The notes: generated from the letters alone by a model not told the origin. Positions 1 to 9,662 are shown, counted from the stretch's first letter. The stretch is DNA of 64,000 bases from Woeseiaceae bacterium (GCA_028289545.1 JANQPG010000102.1:124001-188000), one strand, 5' to 3'. A program made the numbers and translations.

Positions 1-504
1 GTCCAACCATTCGTTGTTCAGGCGAAACTGAATACGAAAAGGCTCTCCGCTCGGATCAGTCATCGGCTCGATAACAAGGCCCGGTTCCTGTGCCTGAATG
101 CCGGCGTGCGCCGGCGTGAATTCGATGCTCGGTGCCGCACCCGTGAACGGGTCGATGTCTACGGTAGCCGCTGCACGGCAAACCGGTTCCCCTTTGCCGG
201 TGCGGATGTCGACGTTGAAAGGTCCGGGCTGCAGATGCACCCCCGGCTCCGGCGACTGCACGATGGCTACGCCGTCGATCGTCGCCTTCTCGCTGAACAC
301 CTGCGGCATGACGGCATGGTATTGGCCGGGGATCGTGAGCAGGTCCCAGCTCTTCTGCGCGCAGACCTGGCGCGCCGTATCGATTGTCAGGGTACGGGGT
401 TCGGGCGCCTCGGATTCGGCTGAATGAGCACCCGGCGCCATACCCGCCGCGCAGGCGAGCAGGACCAGCACGCTGCCGGGTGAAGAGAGATTTCGCTGTT
501 TCAT
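1..504 (-). CDS. Secreted protein of unknown function (3' end outside window)
   Basis: An open frame runs leftward from an ATG at 504 to the window edge without a stop, giving 168 visible residues. The N-terminus looks like a Sec signal peptide: basic start (KQR), a hydrophobic stretch (VLVLLACAAG), then small residues before an acidic region. The mature part holds two cysteines (in RQVCAQKSWD and EPVCRAATV), so a disulfide is possible. I recognise no family. The next gene on this strand starts further right and ends at 539, so the two may be cotranscribed. Confidence 0.7.
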   Translation of the reverse strand, partial: MKQRNLSSPGSVLVLLACAAGMAPGAHSAESEAPEPRTLTIDTARQVCAQKSWDLLTIPGQYHAVMPQVFSEKATIDGVAIVQSPEPGVHLQPGPFNVDIRTGKGEPVCRAAATVDIDPFTGAAPSIEFTPAHAGIQAQEPGLVIEPMTDPSGEPFRIQFRLNNEWLD

Positions 505-538
505 GTCATTACCTGAAGTTTGCGTCCGGACGAAGCGC

Positions 539-1690
539 CTAGTCGACCAGTTCGAACAGCATATCGATTTCGTACAGCCCACCGTTCGGAACCGTTCTCT
601 GGACCACCACACCCTGACTGTTCTCTTCGAATTTAATTTCCTGGGTGGTGACCGTACGCCCCCTGTGCAGCTTGGGCCCGTCGCTCCGGAACGGCATCGT
701 CTTGAAGTTTCTCGGCTTCAGGGTAATCCAGCTCTCCCAGTGGAACGCCGAGTTGTCCGGCTCCCAATGGGTGACTGCCTTGACCTGCAGCGGCTGAAAC
801 GCTTCCGGCCCGACGAGCTGCTCAAACCACGAACGAATGCCCTTGATACCATGCTCCCGTAGCAAGTCCTTCGCCTGTTCGGTCAGATCAGACGGCAAGC
901 CGGGGGCCGTCATCAGATAATCGGCCGCGGCGGTCAGACCGGCGGACAGAAGGAGCGACAAAAAAATGCCCAGTCCGGTTGCTGTCGACGGCTCTACCCA
1001 GTCCACTTCCCAACACAGAAGCGTTGCGTGAAACTCGACGTTTAGCTGGAGCGGAACGACGACAACGTTCTTGAGCACGTGTTCGGGCCCCGGGTTGTCC
1101 TCGGGGTCACCCGTAAAGTCCTCGTCTTTACCCAGCAGCGCAAATTCGGTGCCGTTCTTGAAATCCTGCCGGTACTCCTGCAGATGTCCGCGGCCACTGG
1201 ATCCGTAGGTGTAGCCACCCGAGATCAGGAATTCGTCGGTGTCGTCGCCTCCCACGGTGATGCGGTTGCATTTGATCCGTTTGACCCGGAGTTCGAGCCT
1301 GTAGTTGGCGTTGGGCGGCGGTGCGCTCTCTTCCTCGGTCGGCGTATCCTCGGTCGGTGTATCCTCGGTCGGCGTATCCTCGGTCGGCGTATCCTCGGTC
1401 GGTGGAGGCGGGTCCTTCCTGACCTCCTCGGCAGCCTCCTTGATCGCGCGTAGAGCATCGTCCACGAATCGCCGGGCTGCGTCGAGAGGCGCTTCGAGGT
1501 CTTCGGGCGTAATCGGTGGACTAAACAGACCCGCCAATGCTGGAAGGCTGCGCGGCCCTTCGATTTTCTCAGACGGAATGCCGTGCAGCAGCGCCCACGC
1601 GCCCTCTTTGATATCTGCCGAGCCGCCGTTGGTCAGCAGCGCCTCGGCGACGATATAGCGCAATATCCGATTCGCGTCGTTTTCGATCAT
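539..1690 (-). CDS. Hypothetical protein with a PTEDT repeat linker
   Basis: 383 residues from an ATG at 1690, with no signal peptide at the N-terminus. Order along the chain: a helical region (about 1-92), a Pro/Thr/Glu/Asp linker made of four PTEDT units plus a PTEEE unit (about 97-121), a beta-rich region with RLELRVKRIKCN and a glycine-rich SGGYTYGSSGRG segment, a short hydrophobic stretch near residue 245 (LGIFLSLLLSAGL), and a second beta-rich C-terminal region. The linker looks like a flexible spacer between an N-terminal module and a C-terminal sandwich. I recognise no family and infer no function. It lies between two secreted or lipoprotein genes on the same strand. Confidence 0.75.
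   Translation of the reverse strand: MIENDANRILRYIVAEALLTNGGSADIKEGAWALLHGIPSEKIEGPRSLPALAGLFSPPITPEDLEAPLDAARRFVDDALRAIKEAAEEVRKDPPPPTEDTPTEDTPTEDTPTEDTPTEEESAPPPNANYRLELRVKRIKCNRITVGGDDTDEFLISGGYTYGSSGRGHLQEYRQDFKNGTEFALLGKDEDFTGDPEDNPGPEHVLKNVVVVPLQLNVEFHATLLCWEVDWVEPSTATGLGIFLSLLLSAGLTAAADYLMTAPGLPSDLTEQAKDLLREHGIKGIRSWFEQLVGPEAFQPLQVKAVTHWEPDNSAFHWESWITLKPRNFKTMPFRSDGPKLHRGRTVTTQEIKFEENSQGVVVQRTVPNGGLYEIDMLFELVD
1336..1405 (-). repeat. 15-bp tandem repeat coding for PTEDT units
   Basis: Four consecutive 15-bp units (cggtcggcgtatcct, one unit with a single c-to-t change) followed by a partial fifth unit. They sit in frame in the 383-residue gene and encode its PTEDT repeats. Unit length is a multiple of three, so copy-number change would alter linker length without a frameshift. 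Confidence 0.9.
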
Positions 1691-1869
1691 GACTCCCCCT
1701 TCTTATTCTTTTTAGTAATGAGGCAGGCGTATCGACTGACAGTCTCTATTGCCTGTCCGCTTGAACATAATAGCGGAAACCACACGGACTGGCCCTCATG
1801 CGCCTGCGTCGGGCCACGGGCAGCAGGCAGCGTTCAACCAGGCCGGTTTAGCGGCCGAACCATCCATTG

Positions 1870-2454
1870 TTAAGTACGCTTTTGCCGCAGCTCTTCGATG
1901 AGCTGCCTGCGCTGTATCTCCGCGCTGTCGCCACCGCCGAAAATAAACAGACCCGACGAGTACGACGTGCCATAAGACAGCACAACGTTTGCGGTCTGAC
2001 CCAGTCCCGTCAAAAACTGATCGTCAGACAGTTCGCTCAGCGGATGAATGAACGTGCCCCACAGCTGACCGTTGGCGATTGCGTAGCGCGCATCGAGCGC
2101 GGTGTCGTAGTTCGCCTGCAGTATGCGAACGAGCTCCTCCTTGGGCAGGTCCTCGGCCGGCCCAATCGGAATGACGATGCGCATCCGGTCCGCCGCCTCA
2201 TCGCAGACCACCGCCGCTTCCAGGTCGGCGACGACGAACAGCCAGGTCGTATCTTCCAGGCGCGCATCCTCGTCAACGTTTCGAATCAGCTCGCCGAGCC
2301 GTTCGGCGGTCATTGCAGTAGCGGGTAAACCCTCGCCGCCGTCCGCGAGGGCTTCCGAATCATCCTGGCCAGCACAGGCGTAGCCGAGCAATGCCAGGCT
2401 TGCGATAACGGCGATGGACACTGGACGAGAGAGGTTTCGTGAAGGGTTACTCAT
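1870..2454 (-). CDS. Probable lipoprotein of unknown function
   Basis: 194 residues from an ATG at 2454. The N-terminus is a signal sequence with a hydrophobic core (VSIAVIASLALLGYAC). Cys27 after Gly-Tyr-Ala could be lipidated, though the residue at -3 is not the usual Leu/Val. An acidic linker follows, then a mixed alpha/beta domain (TTWLFVVADLEAAVVCDE, RIVIPIGPAEDLPKEEL). The tail is basic (EELRQKR). No family recognised. The neighbours on both sides are also envelope or transport genes. Confidence 0.65.
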   Translation of the reverse strand: MSNPSRNLSRPVSIAVIASLALLGYACAGQDDSEALADGGEGLPATAMTAERLGELIRNVDEDARLEDTTWLFVVADLEAAVVCDEAADRMRIVIPIGPAEDLPKEELVRILQANYDTALDARYAIANGQLWGTFIHPLSELSDDQFLTGLGQTANVVLSYGTSYSSGLFIFGGGDSAEIQRRQLIEELRQKRT

Positions 2455-2720
2455 GGCGATGACACCCGTTATTCATGGAGACTCGCGTCCAGCCTGCCCT
2501 TATTTGTAGACGAAGTCACCCTCGGGTCGGCGCTTCGATGTGACCATTGCGGTACACTGCCAGACTGGCGCTACCTGGGCTCTCCGGGATGGAGAGCCCG
2601 GCTCGATTCTTATTGTCCATTCCACACGTTTGCAGCACGGACACGCTTGATGAACAGGTTAACGCTGAGGCGACCGAGCCTGTTGTCGGCGAGTACGCCC
2701 GCAACGACCGTTGAAGTCGC

Positions 2721-3905
2721 GTGAGTCAATCGGCTCTCAGAAACCGCGACTACCTCGTCTACTTGACGGGCGCTACAGTTTCCCTGCACGGCGTGTGGAT
2801 CTACCGCGTAGCGCTCGGATGGTTCGCATGGGAACTCTCCGCGTCCGAATTGTGGGTAGGCATCGTCGCATTTACACAGTTCGCGCCGGCTGTGCTATTC
2901 GGCCCGGTTGCCGGCGTATTGGCCGACCGGTTCGACCGACGTGCGGTGTCTGTCGTACTCAACTCCCTGAGCGTCGTCAACATGCTGATACTCGGGGCCC
3001 TTACGTCTCTGGGTTACATTGACATTGGTCTGCTTGCGTTGCTGTCACTCATGCAGGGTACCCTCGACGGCGCACACGCACCGGTTCGGATGTCCATCGT
3101 GCCGAACCTCGTGCGGGCCGATCAGCTGCACAGCGCGATCGCGCTGACTTCAATCTCCTTCAACCTGTCGCGATTTATCGGGCCTGCGCTCGCCGGGCTC
3201 GTGATTGCGCTCGCGGGAGTCGGCGCGGCATTCGTCATCAACGGCGTGAGCTATCTCGGCATGGTTGTCGCCATGCTCGTCATAAGAACCAACCCGTCAC
3301 CTGACGCAACCGAAGATCGCAAGCATCCGTGGCTGGAGCTGATGGAAGGTCTGCGCTACGCCCGGTCTCACGAGGCTATCCGCAGCCTGCTGATACTTGC
3401 CGCGCTGGGCTCGGTATTCGGGCGTGGCGCCCTCGAGATGCTGCCGGTGTTCGCGGACACGGTGTTCAGAGGCGGAGCCTCGGCACTGGCGATGCTGACG
3501 TCCGCCGGCGGCGGCGGCGCTGTCGTTGCCGGGATCGTACTGTCCCGAGGGACGCGTTGGTTATCGATAAGAGTCGTCAATGCGGGCCTGATTGTCGGCG
3601 GGCTGCTCGTCGTACTACTTAGCGTCATTGACCGGTTCGAGCTGGCCATCGCGGTGGTTGCCCTCTTAGGTGTAACGCTGGCGTTGTGCGGAGTGGGATC
3701 GCAGATAATCCTCCAGACCCGTGTCGATGATCAGGTTCGCGGCCGCGTCAGCAGCTTCTGGGGAATGATTGTCTTCGGCGGCACCTCGTTGGGCAGTCTC
3801 GCGGTCGGCGCGGCGGCGAGTATCTGGAGTCTTCAGACCGCGGTCATGGTGACCGGTGCGGTACTGGCAGTTACAGCAATACTGGTTGCGCGAGCGCGGT
3901 CCTGA
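2721..3905 (+). CDS. MFS transporter, MFS_3/EntS-like exporter
   Basis: 394 residues starting at a GTG. The chain is almost wholly hydrophobic, with about ten to twelve membrane segments. The loop between segments 2 and 3 carries the MFS motif A (GPVAGVLADRFDRR, about residues 60-74). The overall pattern (ALRNRDYLVYLTGATVSLHGVW at the start, a truncated cytoplasmic tail) fits the MFS_3 family, which includes enterobactin exporter EntS and macrolide exporters. It is an inner-membrane proton-driven efflux or export pump; the substrate cannot be told. It stands alone and runs toward the convergent cpxA-like gene, with only about 55 bases between the stops. No strong ribosome binding site precedes the GTG. 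Confidence 0.85.
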   Translation: MSQSALRNRDYLVYLTGATVSLHGVWIYRVALGWFAWELSASELWVGIVAFTQFAPAVLFGPVAGVLADRFDRRAVSVVLNSLSVVNMLILGALTSLGYIDIGLLALLSLMQGTLDGAHAPVRMSIVPNLVRADQLHSAIALTSISFNLSRFIGPALAGLVIALAGVGAAFVINGVSYLGMVVAMLVIRTNPSPDATEDRKHPWLELMEGLRYARSHEAIRSLLILAALGSVFGRGALEMLPVFADTVFRGGASALAMLTSAGGGGAVVAGIVLSRGTRWLSIRVVNAGLIVGGLLVVLLSVIDRFELAIAVVALLGVTLALCGVGSQIILQTRVDDQVRGRVSSFWGMIVFGGTSLGSLAVGAAASIWSLQTAVMVTGAVLAVTAILVARARS

Positions 3906-3960
3906 GAGCCGGTGGGTTTATGGCGTGCGACAGTGGCGGAAGTCTTTGGAGCGCACACAG

Positions 3961-5316
3961 CTAGCGCGTACGCGGCAACCTGATCTCGATGCTGAGACCC
4001 CCGGCGGCGTTCGACGCTGTCATCGATCCCTCGTGCATGGCAACGGCTCTCGCCACGATGGCGAGACCCAGGCCACTGCCGTTTTTTGCTTGCCCGCGGT
4101 CGGTATGTACCCGAAAAAACGGTTCGAAAATCTGGCTGAGCTGGTCTTCGGGTACGCCGCCACCCTGATCTGAAACGGTAATGACGGCATCCGTTTCGTC
4201 CTGGCGAAGCTGCACGGTGACTCCACCCTTCTCGGCGCCGTGCTGCATGGCGTTCCGCAGCAGGTTCTCGACGGCGCTCCTGAGCGCGGATGGATATCCA
4301 CTGATCGCGATGCTGCGATCCGCGTCGAACGCAATGCCCGGGTCGCTATCGACGCATCCATACTCGTAGCGGGCGTCTTCCACGACAGAAAGGACGAGAT
4401 CGTTGAGATCGATATCGACCGTGTCTTCGCGCACATCGGAATCCAGGCGGGAGAACTCCAGTATCTGGCCAATCAAACCGTTGAGGCGCTCGGTTTCGAG
4501 GTCGATCTTGTCGAGCTCCGGGAGCTGACCTTTTTTGCGGCGGGCCAGCTCGAGCGCGACGCGCAGCCGCGCCAGCGGTGAACGCAATTCGTGCGATACG
4601 TTCCGCATGAGTTCCGTTTGCCGCTGCCATGCGAGCTGCAGTCCACGAGCCATGCGATCGAAGTCCTGAGCGAGCAAGCCGATTTCGTCGCTACGCCTGC
4701 CGACGCGATCCGCCACGCGTGTCTCGAGATTGCCGCCAGCGATCGCGTCCGCGGATTCCCGCAGGCGCCGAACGGGGGTCGAGATGGCACGTGCGAGCCA
4801 ATACGAAATGCCTGCGCTGACCAGCAACGCCAGGAATACCAAGCCGGCCAGGCCGCGCTCCGCAAACCACTTCGCCAGCTTGCCGCGGGGCGGCAGTACA
4901 AACAGCGTATAGGTATCGCCCGCGGGGCCGACAAGCTGCGTGAACGGCCTTGCGGGCCGCAGGTTTCGGAATTCGCGCTCTGGTGGCGGTCCGAATCGCA
5001 TCCCGCCGAAGCGCCGCATGGCAATCTCCACGGCCGCGGGCAGCGGTCGCTCGAGCAGATCACGGCCGCGATCGTCGAGCACGTAGATCATCGATCCCGT
5101 GACGGCGGGCAACGAACGCAGCCAATCGGTCAGGCCTTCCCGCCCGTGCTGCTGCAGCGAAGCGCTGGCCTCCAGCATGGCGTCGCTGACCTCGAAATTC
5201 TGCAGACTGTCGCGCACACGCTCGGCATAGGCGTAACCCAGGACACCGGCGGTGGCGATCGTAATGACGATGATTGCCCAGAAGGAAACAAAGATCCGAA
5301 TCAGAAGGCTTCGCAT
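3961..5316 (-). CDS. cpxA: CpxA-like sensor histidine kinase
   Basis: 451 residues. The open frame extends further upstream, but the ATG at 5316 is chosen because it begins directly before the first membrane segment (RIFVSFWAIIVITIATAGVL) and lies one base after the regulator's stop. Domains: membrane segment 1 (8-28), periplasmic sensor (30-150), membrane segment 2 (about 155-175), HAMP (176-230), HisKA with the H box NVSHELRSPLARL (phospho-acceptor His242), and an HATPase with N box (ENLLRNAMQHG), G1 box (DQGGGVP) and G2 box (GSGLGLAIV). E. coli CpxA senses envelope stress and acts on CpxR. The paired regulator and the divergent Spy/CpxP-like gene support the same role here. Confidence 0.88.
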   Translation of the reverse strand: MRSLLIRIFVSFWAIIVITIATAGVLGYAYAERVRDSLQNFEVSDAMLEASASLQQHGREGLTDWLRSLPAVTGSMIYVLDDRGRDLLERPLPAAVEIAMRRFGGMRFGPPPEREFRNLRPARPFTQLVGPAGDTYTLFVLPPRGKLAKWFAERGLAGLVFLALLVSAGISYWLARAISTPVRRLRESADAIAGGNLETRVADRVGRRSDEIGLLAQDFDRMARGLQLAWQRQTELMRNVSHELRSPLARLRVALELARRKKGQLPELDKIDLETERLNGLIGQILEFSRLDSDVREDTVDIDLNDLVLSVVEDARYEYGCVDSDPGIAFDADRSIAISGYPSALRSAVENLLRNAMQHGAEKGGVTVQLRQDETDAVITVSDQGGGVPEDQLSQIFEPFFRVHTDRGQAKNGSGLGLAIVARAVAMHEGSMTASNAAGGLSIEIRLPRTR

Positions 5317-5317
5317 A

Positions 5318-6028
5318 CTAATTAGCCTCGTGTTCGAACAGCAGGGAGTAACCGACTCCGCGCCGGCTCTGGATGGTCGGGTTCGACACACCGGCGCCCG
5401 TGAGCTTGCGCCGAAGATTGCTAATGTGCGTGTCGATGCTGCGGTCGTACGGCAGATGGCGCCGGCCAAGCGCCTGCTGGGATAACTGCTCCTTGCTGAC
5501 GACCTCGCCGGCCGACTCGGCCAGGCGGTGCAGTAGCTCGAACTCCGTACCGGTCAGTCGGATCGACGTGCCACCGGCGCTAACCTGCCGCGAACGGCTG
5601 TCGATCTCGATATCGCCGACGTCGAGCGCCTGGCGCCGGGTGCTTGCAGGCCGGGAGCGGCGCATGATCGCTTTGATGCGAGCGAGTAGCTCCCGCGGAT
5701 TGAACGGCTTGGCGAGATAGTCGTCCGCGCCAAACTCCAGGCCGAGAATCCGGTCGACGTCGTCACCTCTTGCCGTCAGCATGATCACCGGAACGCCGCT
5801 GAACTGCCGGAGTTCCTTGAGCACGTCGATGCCGCTCATGCGCGGCAGCATGATGTCCAGAATGACGAGCGCATAGTCTTCTTCTCTCAGCGCCCGCAAG
5901 CCGTCCTCACCCGTCTGCCGTGCGCTGAGCTCGAAGTGATCCGGCGCCAGAAACTCCCGGAGCATGTCGCCAAGCTCGCGGTCGTCGTCGACGATCAGGA
6001 TTTGTACAGGGTTCGCTTGTTCATTCAT
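5318..6028 (-). CDS. cpxR: CpxR-like response regulator, OmpR family
   Basis: 236 residues. The ATG at 6028 is preferred over an upstream in-frame start because a good ribosome site (AAGG) precedes it and homologues start here. The receiver domain has the acidic pocket VDDD, phospho-acceptor Asp58 (ILDIMLP), the Thr of MLTAR and the Lys of AKPFNPREL. The C-terminal winged helix includes LTGTEFELLHRLAE, ALGRRHLPYDRSIDTHISNLRRKL and GVGYSLLFE, very close to E. coli CpxR. It is a DNA-binding transcription factor of the envelope-stress response. Its TAG stop is one base from the kinase start, so the two are translationally coupled. Confidence 0.9.
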   Translation of the reverse strand: MNEQANPVQILIVDDDRELGDMLREFLAPDHFELSARQTGEDGLRALREEDYALVILDIMLPRMSGIDVLKELRQFSGVPVIMLTARGDDVDRILGLEFGADDYLAKPFNPRELLARIKAIMRRSRPASTRRQALDVGDIEIDSRSRQVSAGGTSIRLTGTEFELLHRLAESAGEVVSKEQLSQQALGRRHLPYDRSIDTHISNLRRKLTGAGVSNPTIQSRRGVGYSLLFEHEAN

Positions 6029-6203
6029 CGCACCTTGCCTCTGACGACATCGTGGAGCATTCCCCAGCACGCCGCAACGGCAACGGCGCGATCCTCACAG
6101 TTCTTAACAAACCTTGTCCCAGCGCTGACCTATGGCGACGTACGAGCGCCTATTCTGAGCCTCAAGCCAATACCGGCGATTTCACGAAGCAAGGAGAAAC
6201 ACG

Positions 6204-6656
6204 ATGAAGAGCTATGCAGTTGCGCTACTCGTTCTGATGGCAATGGCGTTCTCGGCGAGCGCACTGGCGGACTTCGGCGGTGGGCCCGGCAAGCGGTTCG
6301 CGGATCCGGAATTGATGGTGGAACGCATGACCGACCACCTCGATCTGGATGACGCGCAGCGTGCCGATGTTCTCAACATCCTCGAAGCCGCGAAACCGGA
6401 AGCACAGGCGCTTCGCGAACAGATGATCGCCAATAAGGAAGCGCTCAAATCGCTCGACGTGAGTGATCCCGCCTATGCGACGGAGCTGAACAACATTGCG
6501 CTGTCCAACGGCCAGCTGGCAACCGAAGGCACGCTGCTGTTCACACGTGTACGCACGGAGATCGGCGCGGTGCTGACGGATGAACAACGCGACAAACTCG
6601 AACGCAGCATGGAGCGTAAGCGCGAGCGTTTCGAGCGTCGGCTTCAGCAACGGTAA
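6204..6656 (+). CDS. Spy/CpxP-family periplasmic stress protein
   Basis: 150 residues with a clear signal peptide (MKSYAVALLVLMAMAFSASALA), preceded by an AAGGAG ribosome site. The mature protein is all helical and charged, with DHLDLDDAQRADVLNILE and a second LTDEQRDKLERSM motif. This is the paired LTxxQ pattern of Spy/CpxP-type proteins, and the C-terminus is very basic (ERFERRLQQR). Such proteins are cradle-shaped periplasmic chaperones; CpxP also restrains CpxA. The gene is divergent from cpxR with about 175 bases between the starts, as cpxP is in E. coli. Regulation by CpxR is likely, but I saw no clear GTAAA-N5-GTAAA box. Confidence 0.85.
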   Translation: MKSYAVALLVLMAMAFSASALADFGGGPGKRFADPELMVERMTDHLDLDDAQRADVLNILEAAKPEAQALREQMIANKEALKSLDVSDPAYATELNNIALSNGQLATEGTLLFTRVRTEIGAVLTDEQRDKLERSMERKRERFERRLQQR

Positions 6657-6663
6657 CCCGGCG

Positions 6664-6713
6664 ACCGGCGCGCACGGTATCCCTCCTCCCCCGGGGAGCC
6701 GTGCGTTGCCGGT
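6664..6713. terminator. Hairpin between convergent genes
   Basis: An imperfect inverted repeat: ACCGGC-GCGCACGG pairs with CCGTGCG-TTGCCGGT around a loop containing CCTCCCCCGGGGAG. It lies 8 bases after the Spy/CpxP-like stop and before the carboxypeptidase stop on the other strand. There is only a short T stretch (aattt) beyond it, so a bidirectional intrinsic terminator is likely but not certain. Confidence 0.5.
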
Positions 6714-6889
6714 CCAATTTACGCCTGGGTGACGAACGGCATCGCCGGTAAACTCGACACCTTCGTTTTTGAGCCGTCCGAACACACCGCGGCGTGTTTG
6801 CTCGCAGCGCCGGGCGGCGAACGCAAGACTTCCATTGTAATTCCGCGGGTTGGGGGTTCGATTTCGCCTCTGGCGGAAACCGAACTCAG

Positions 6890-9559
6890 CTAGTTATCCT
6901 CCGGCGCATCAAACACTCTCGAAAAGAACAACGCATTCAGAAACAGCTTGTTCGTGCCGTACCAGTAGCCGCGAAAGTTTGTATTGTCGGCGAACAGGAT
7001 CACGCTGCCTTCGCCTGAACGCTCCGCGATCAGCGCCGGAGTGCCTGCCAGAGTGTCGCGATTTTCGTCCGAAACGTAGCCCGAGTAAACCGGATCGTCC
7101 GTATAGGCAATGACGGTGGCGAACGGATTCTCCGCAACCTCCATCGGCTCCTCGACGTTCTTATGCAGGAATATCGCCCTGTCTGAATAGCCGAATCCCA
7201 GCGGATGCGAGTTGTCGAGGTCGGCGGCAAATATCGCGCCGCCAATCACGTTCTCCGCTTCGTGGTCCGCCTTGTCAGCGTACGGCAGACGTTCGGTTTC
7301 CTCCGCCTCTGCTTCCTCTTCCTCTTCTTTCTTCTTTGCCTCAACCTGGGCGGCCTCGACGGCCTCCAGATCTTCCGGATCGATCCAGTCGAGTGTGTTG
7401 GCACGCACCCACGGCGCCGCGTCACGCATACCGATCACCGAGCCGCCTTCGGCCACCCAGGTTCTCATGCGGCCCGCCCATTCCGGCTCGAACTCTTCGT
7501 ACTCACCGGACGGAAAAATCATATGCGTGTAGCGATTCCAGTCGATGTCTCCAAGCTGGTCACGCGGCCGCAAAGTCACGGGCATGTTCATGCGATAGTC
7601 GGTGAGGTGCCAGATCTCACCGGCGTCGTACAGGTTGACGCCATCACCGATGACCAGGAGCGCATGGACCGGCTTCACCGGTCTCGCGGCTGGCCCGCCG
7701 ACGTTCACATCGACTGACCCGGTCGTGCTGCGACCGGACGTCAACGCATGTACTTCGACGCCATCCTCAGCCGCGATCGTTCGCATGAGTTCGTGGATGT
7801 CGCTCGGGCGCCGTTCCTGCCGATCGAGCGGCACGATAATACTGCCCACCGGCAAGCTGCGATCCCCCGCCGTCGTTGCAACGTTGATGGGCTTGGTCGC
7901 GACGCGAGCGAGCATCTCGCTTTCGAGGACCCGCTGCAGTGCGCGAGGCGCATGGTACGGGCCCCACTCGAACACATACGCATACCCCGATTCATCAGGC
8001 GCCTCCGCAACCGGCATGGCTGTCGCGTACTCGCTCCCAACCAGGTTGTCGCGGAATACGCGTCCAGAGAGCGCCGCGTAGTCCAGCCCGAACGCCGGCG
8101 GCAACGTCCAGGTCGAGACGTCGTAGAACGTCTCATCCTCGAACTCGGTCAGGGTCTCGAAGATGCTTCGTATCAGCCGATACTGCGGCTGCGATACCGG
8201 CACGATCAGCGACTCGGCGGCGCTGAAGCGCTTGCCGGCCACTTCGATATCGCGCATCAGCCGATGCGTGCTGATACGGTGGTAGTTCAGTAAGTCCGCA
8301 AACACGTGCATGCGCGCCGGGTCTCCCGGCGCCGAAAACACCCACGCCCGGGTCGAGCTGTCGTTCGCCTCGTCGAGAGCGCTGTTATAAAAGTCCAGCT
8401 GGTACTCGAGGAACGGCTGCCTCAGGTTGACGGCGCCCTCGATGCTCGCGACGCTCGTCCGGTACTGTTTACGGATGTTCTCGCGATACGTCCTGAGGCC
8501 GTTTCGCGTTTCGATTTCGCGGCCCCGTGTCGACGACGCTTCGTAAAGAATGCCCACTCCGCCATTGACGAGCGGAAAGGTCGAACCCTTGCCAACATAG
8601 AAGTTGTCGAAGCCTTCACCCTGGTAGTACAGGCGGCCCTCGCTATCCAGGAAGTCCTCCGAAGTCCGCACGACCTCGGCCATCAACTCCTCGGCGCGCT
8701 CCGGCGCCAGCGGGTTCGTGCGCGTCGCAACGCCCGGATGGAAATAGTACGTGTTGTTCGAGCCCATCTCGTGGTAGTCCACGGTCAGGTTCGGGCGCCA
8801 CTCGTGCCACTTCCGCATCCAGGCGCGTGGCTCGGGCTGGGTGAGCAACAACCACTGGCGATTCAGGTCGAAGAAGTAGTGGTTCGTGCGCGCAAAACGC
8901 CAGTCGGATATGTGCTCCATGTGTGCCGGATCCGAGATGCGGCGCTTGCCACCAAAGGCGTCCTCCCAGGCGATGCGCTTGGCATGACCGTCGGGGTTGA
9001 ACACGGCGGTAACGAGGACCACCGACTCCTCGAGGACTCGCTCGATTGCTTCACCCTGCGCCGCGGCAAGGTGATAGACAAACGGCAGTGACGCGTCCAT
9101 GCCGCTGGCCTCGGCGCCGTGTACGCCGTAGTTGAGCCACGTCACAACCGGCATGTCGTCGCTGATCTCCTGCCCGCTGCCGGGCTCCGTCAACGCAATA
9201 TGTTGTGCACGAATCTCATCGATGCGCGCCTGGTTCCCCGGTGACGTGGCGACCATAAACAGGATCGGTCGCCGCTCGTGCGAATAGCCGATTGTCTCCA
9301 GGGTCAGGCGATCGCTGAGCTCAGCGACGTGCCGGATGTAGTCGACGAGCTGATGATGGCGAACCGGTTCGTGCCCCAGCTGAAAGCCCAGGAACTCGGA
9401 CGGCGTTGGGATGGCATTGTCGAAGGTAGTGTCCGGCGAGAACATGGCGACGTCCGCATCGCGCACATCTACTTTGACCGATGTGACCGTTTGTGCCGCC
9501 GCCACGTCGCAGATAGAGACAAGGGCGGTCGCCATGACCGCGAGCAGCCGGGTTTGCAT
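6890..9559 (-). CDS. Secreted M14 zinc carboxypeptidase
   Basis: 889 residues. The ATG at 9559 is chosen because it follows an AGGAG ribosome site and begins a signal peptide (MQTRLLAVMATALVSICDVAAA); the frame upstream is arginine-rich and non-coding in character. The M14 peptidase domain (about 50-400) has the zinc motif HGAE (His147, Glu150), NPDGH and a later histidine in DYHEMGSN. The remaining half holds alpha/beta modules, one resembling a class I amidotransferase-like domain (ALLVIGDGVNLYDAGE), and a Lys/Glu-rich linker (KKKEEEEEAEAEE). It probably removes C-terminal residues from peptides in the periplasm or outside the cell. It stands alone, between a terminator-like hairpin and the iron operon. 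Confidence 0.88.
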   Translation of the reverse strand: MQTRLLAVMATALVSICDVAAAQTVTSVKVDVRDADVAMFSPDTTFDNAIPTPSEFLGFQLGHEPVRHHQLVDYIRHVAELSDRLTLETIGYSHERRPILFMVATSPGNQARIDEIRAQHIALTEPGSGQEISDDMPVVTWLNYGVHGAEASGMDASLPFVYHLAAAQGEAIERVLEESVVLVTAVFNPDGHAKRIAWEDAFGGKRRISDPAHMEHISDWRFARTNHYFFDLNRQWLLLTQPEPRAWMRKWHEWRPNLTVDYHEMGSNNTYYFHPGVATRTNPLAPERAEELMAEVVRTSEDFLDSEGRLYYQGEGFDNFYVGKGSTFPLVNGGVGILYEASSTRGREIETRNGLRTYRENIRKQYRTSVASIEGAVNLRQPFLEYQLDFYNSALDEANDSSTRAWVFSAPGDPARMHVFADLLNYHRISTHRLMRDIEVAGKRFSAAESLIVPVSQPQYRLIRSIFETLTEFEDETFYDVSTWTLPPAFGLDYAALSGRVFRDNLVGSEYATAMPVAEAPDESGYAYVFEWGPYHAPRALQRVLESEMLARVATKPINVATTAGDRSLPVGSIIVPLDRQERRPSDIHELMRTIAAEDGVEVHALTSGRSTTGSVDVNVGGPAARPVKPVHALLVIGDGVNLYDAGEIWHLTDYRMNMPVTLRPRDQLGDIDWNRYTHMIFPSGEYEEFEPEWAGRMRTWVAEGGSVIGMRDAAPWVRANTLDWIDPEDLEAVEAAQVEAKKKEEEEEAEAEETERLPYADKADHEAENVIGGAIFAADLDNSHPLGFGYSDRAIFLHKNVEEPMEVAENPFATVIAYTDDPVYSGYVSDENRDTLAGTPALIAERSGEGSVILFADNTNFRGYWYGTNKLFLNALFFSRVFDAPEDN

Positions 9560-9662
9560 TCTATAAATCTCCTGATACCGGGACGGTAGGTTCGTTGTTT
9601 TTCGTATTACTTCCGGTCTGACGCAGTTTACAGCTAATAGCCTGTCGGCGACTTGCCACAAC

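Noticed and set aside
1336..1405. Short direct repeats as a CRISPR array
   Set aside because: Units are contiguous, 15 bases long, have no spacers and lie in a coding frame.
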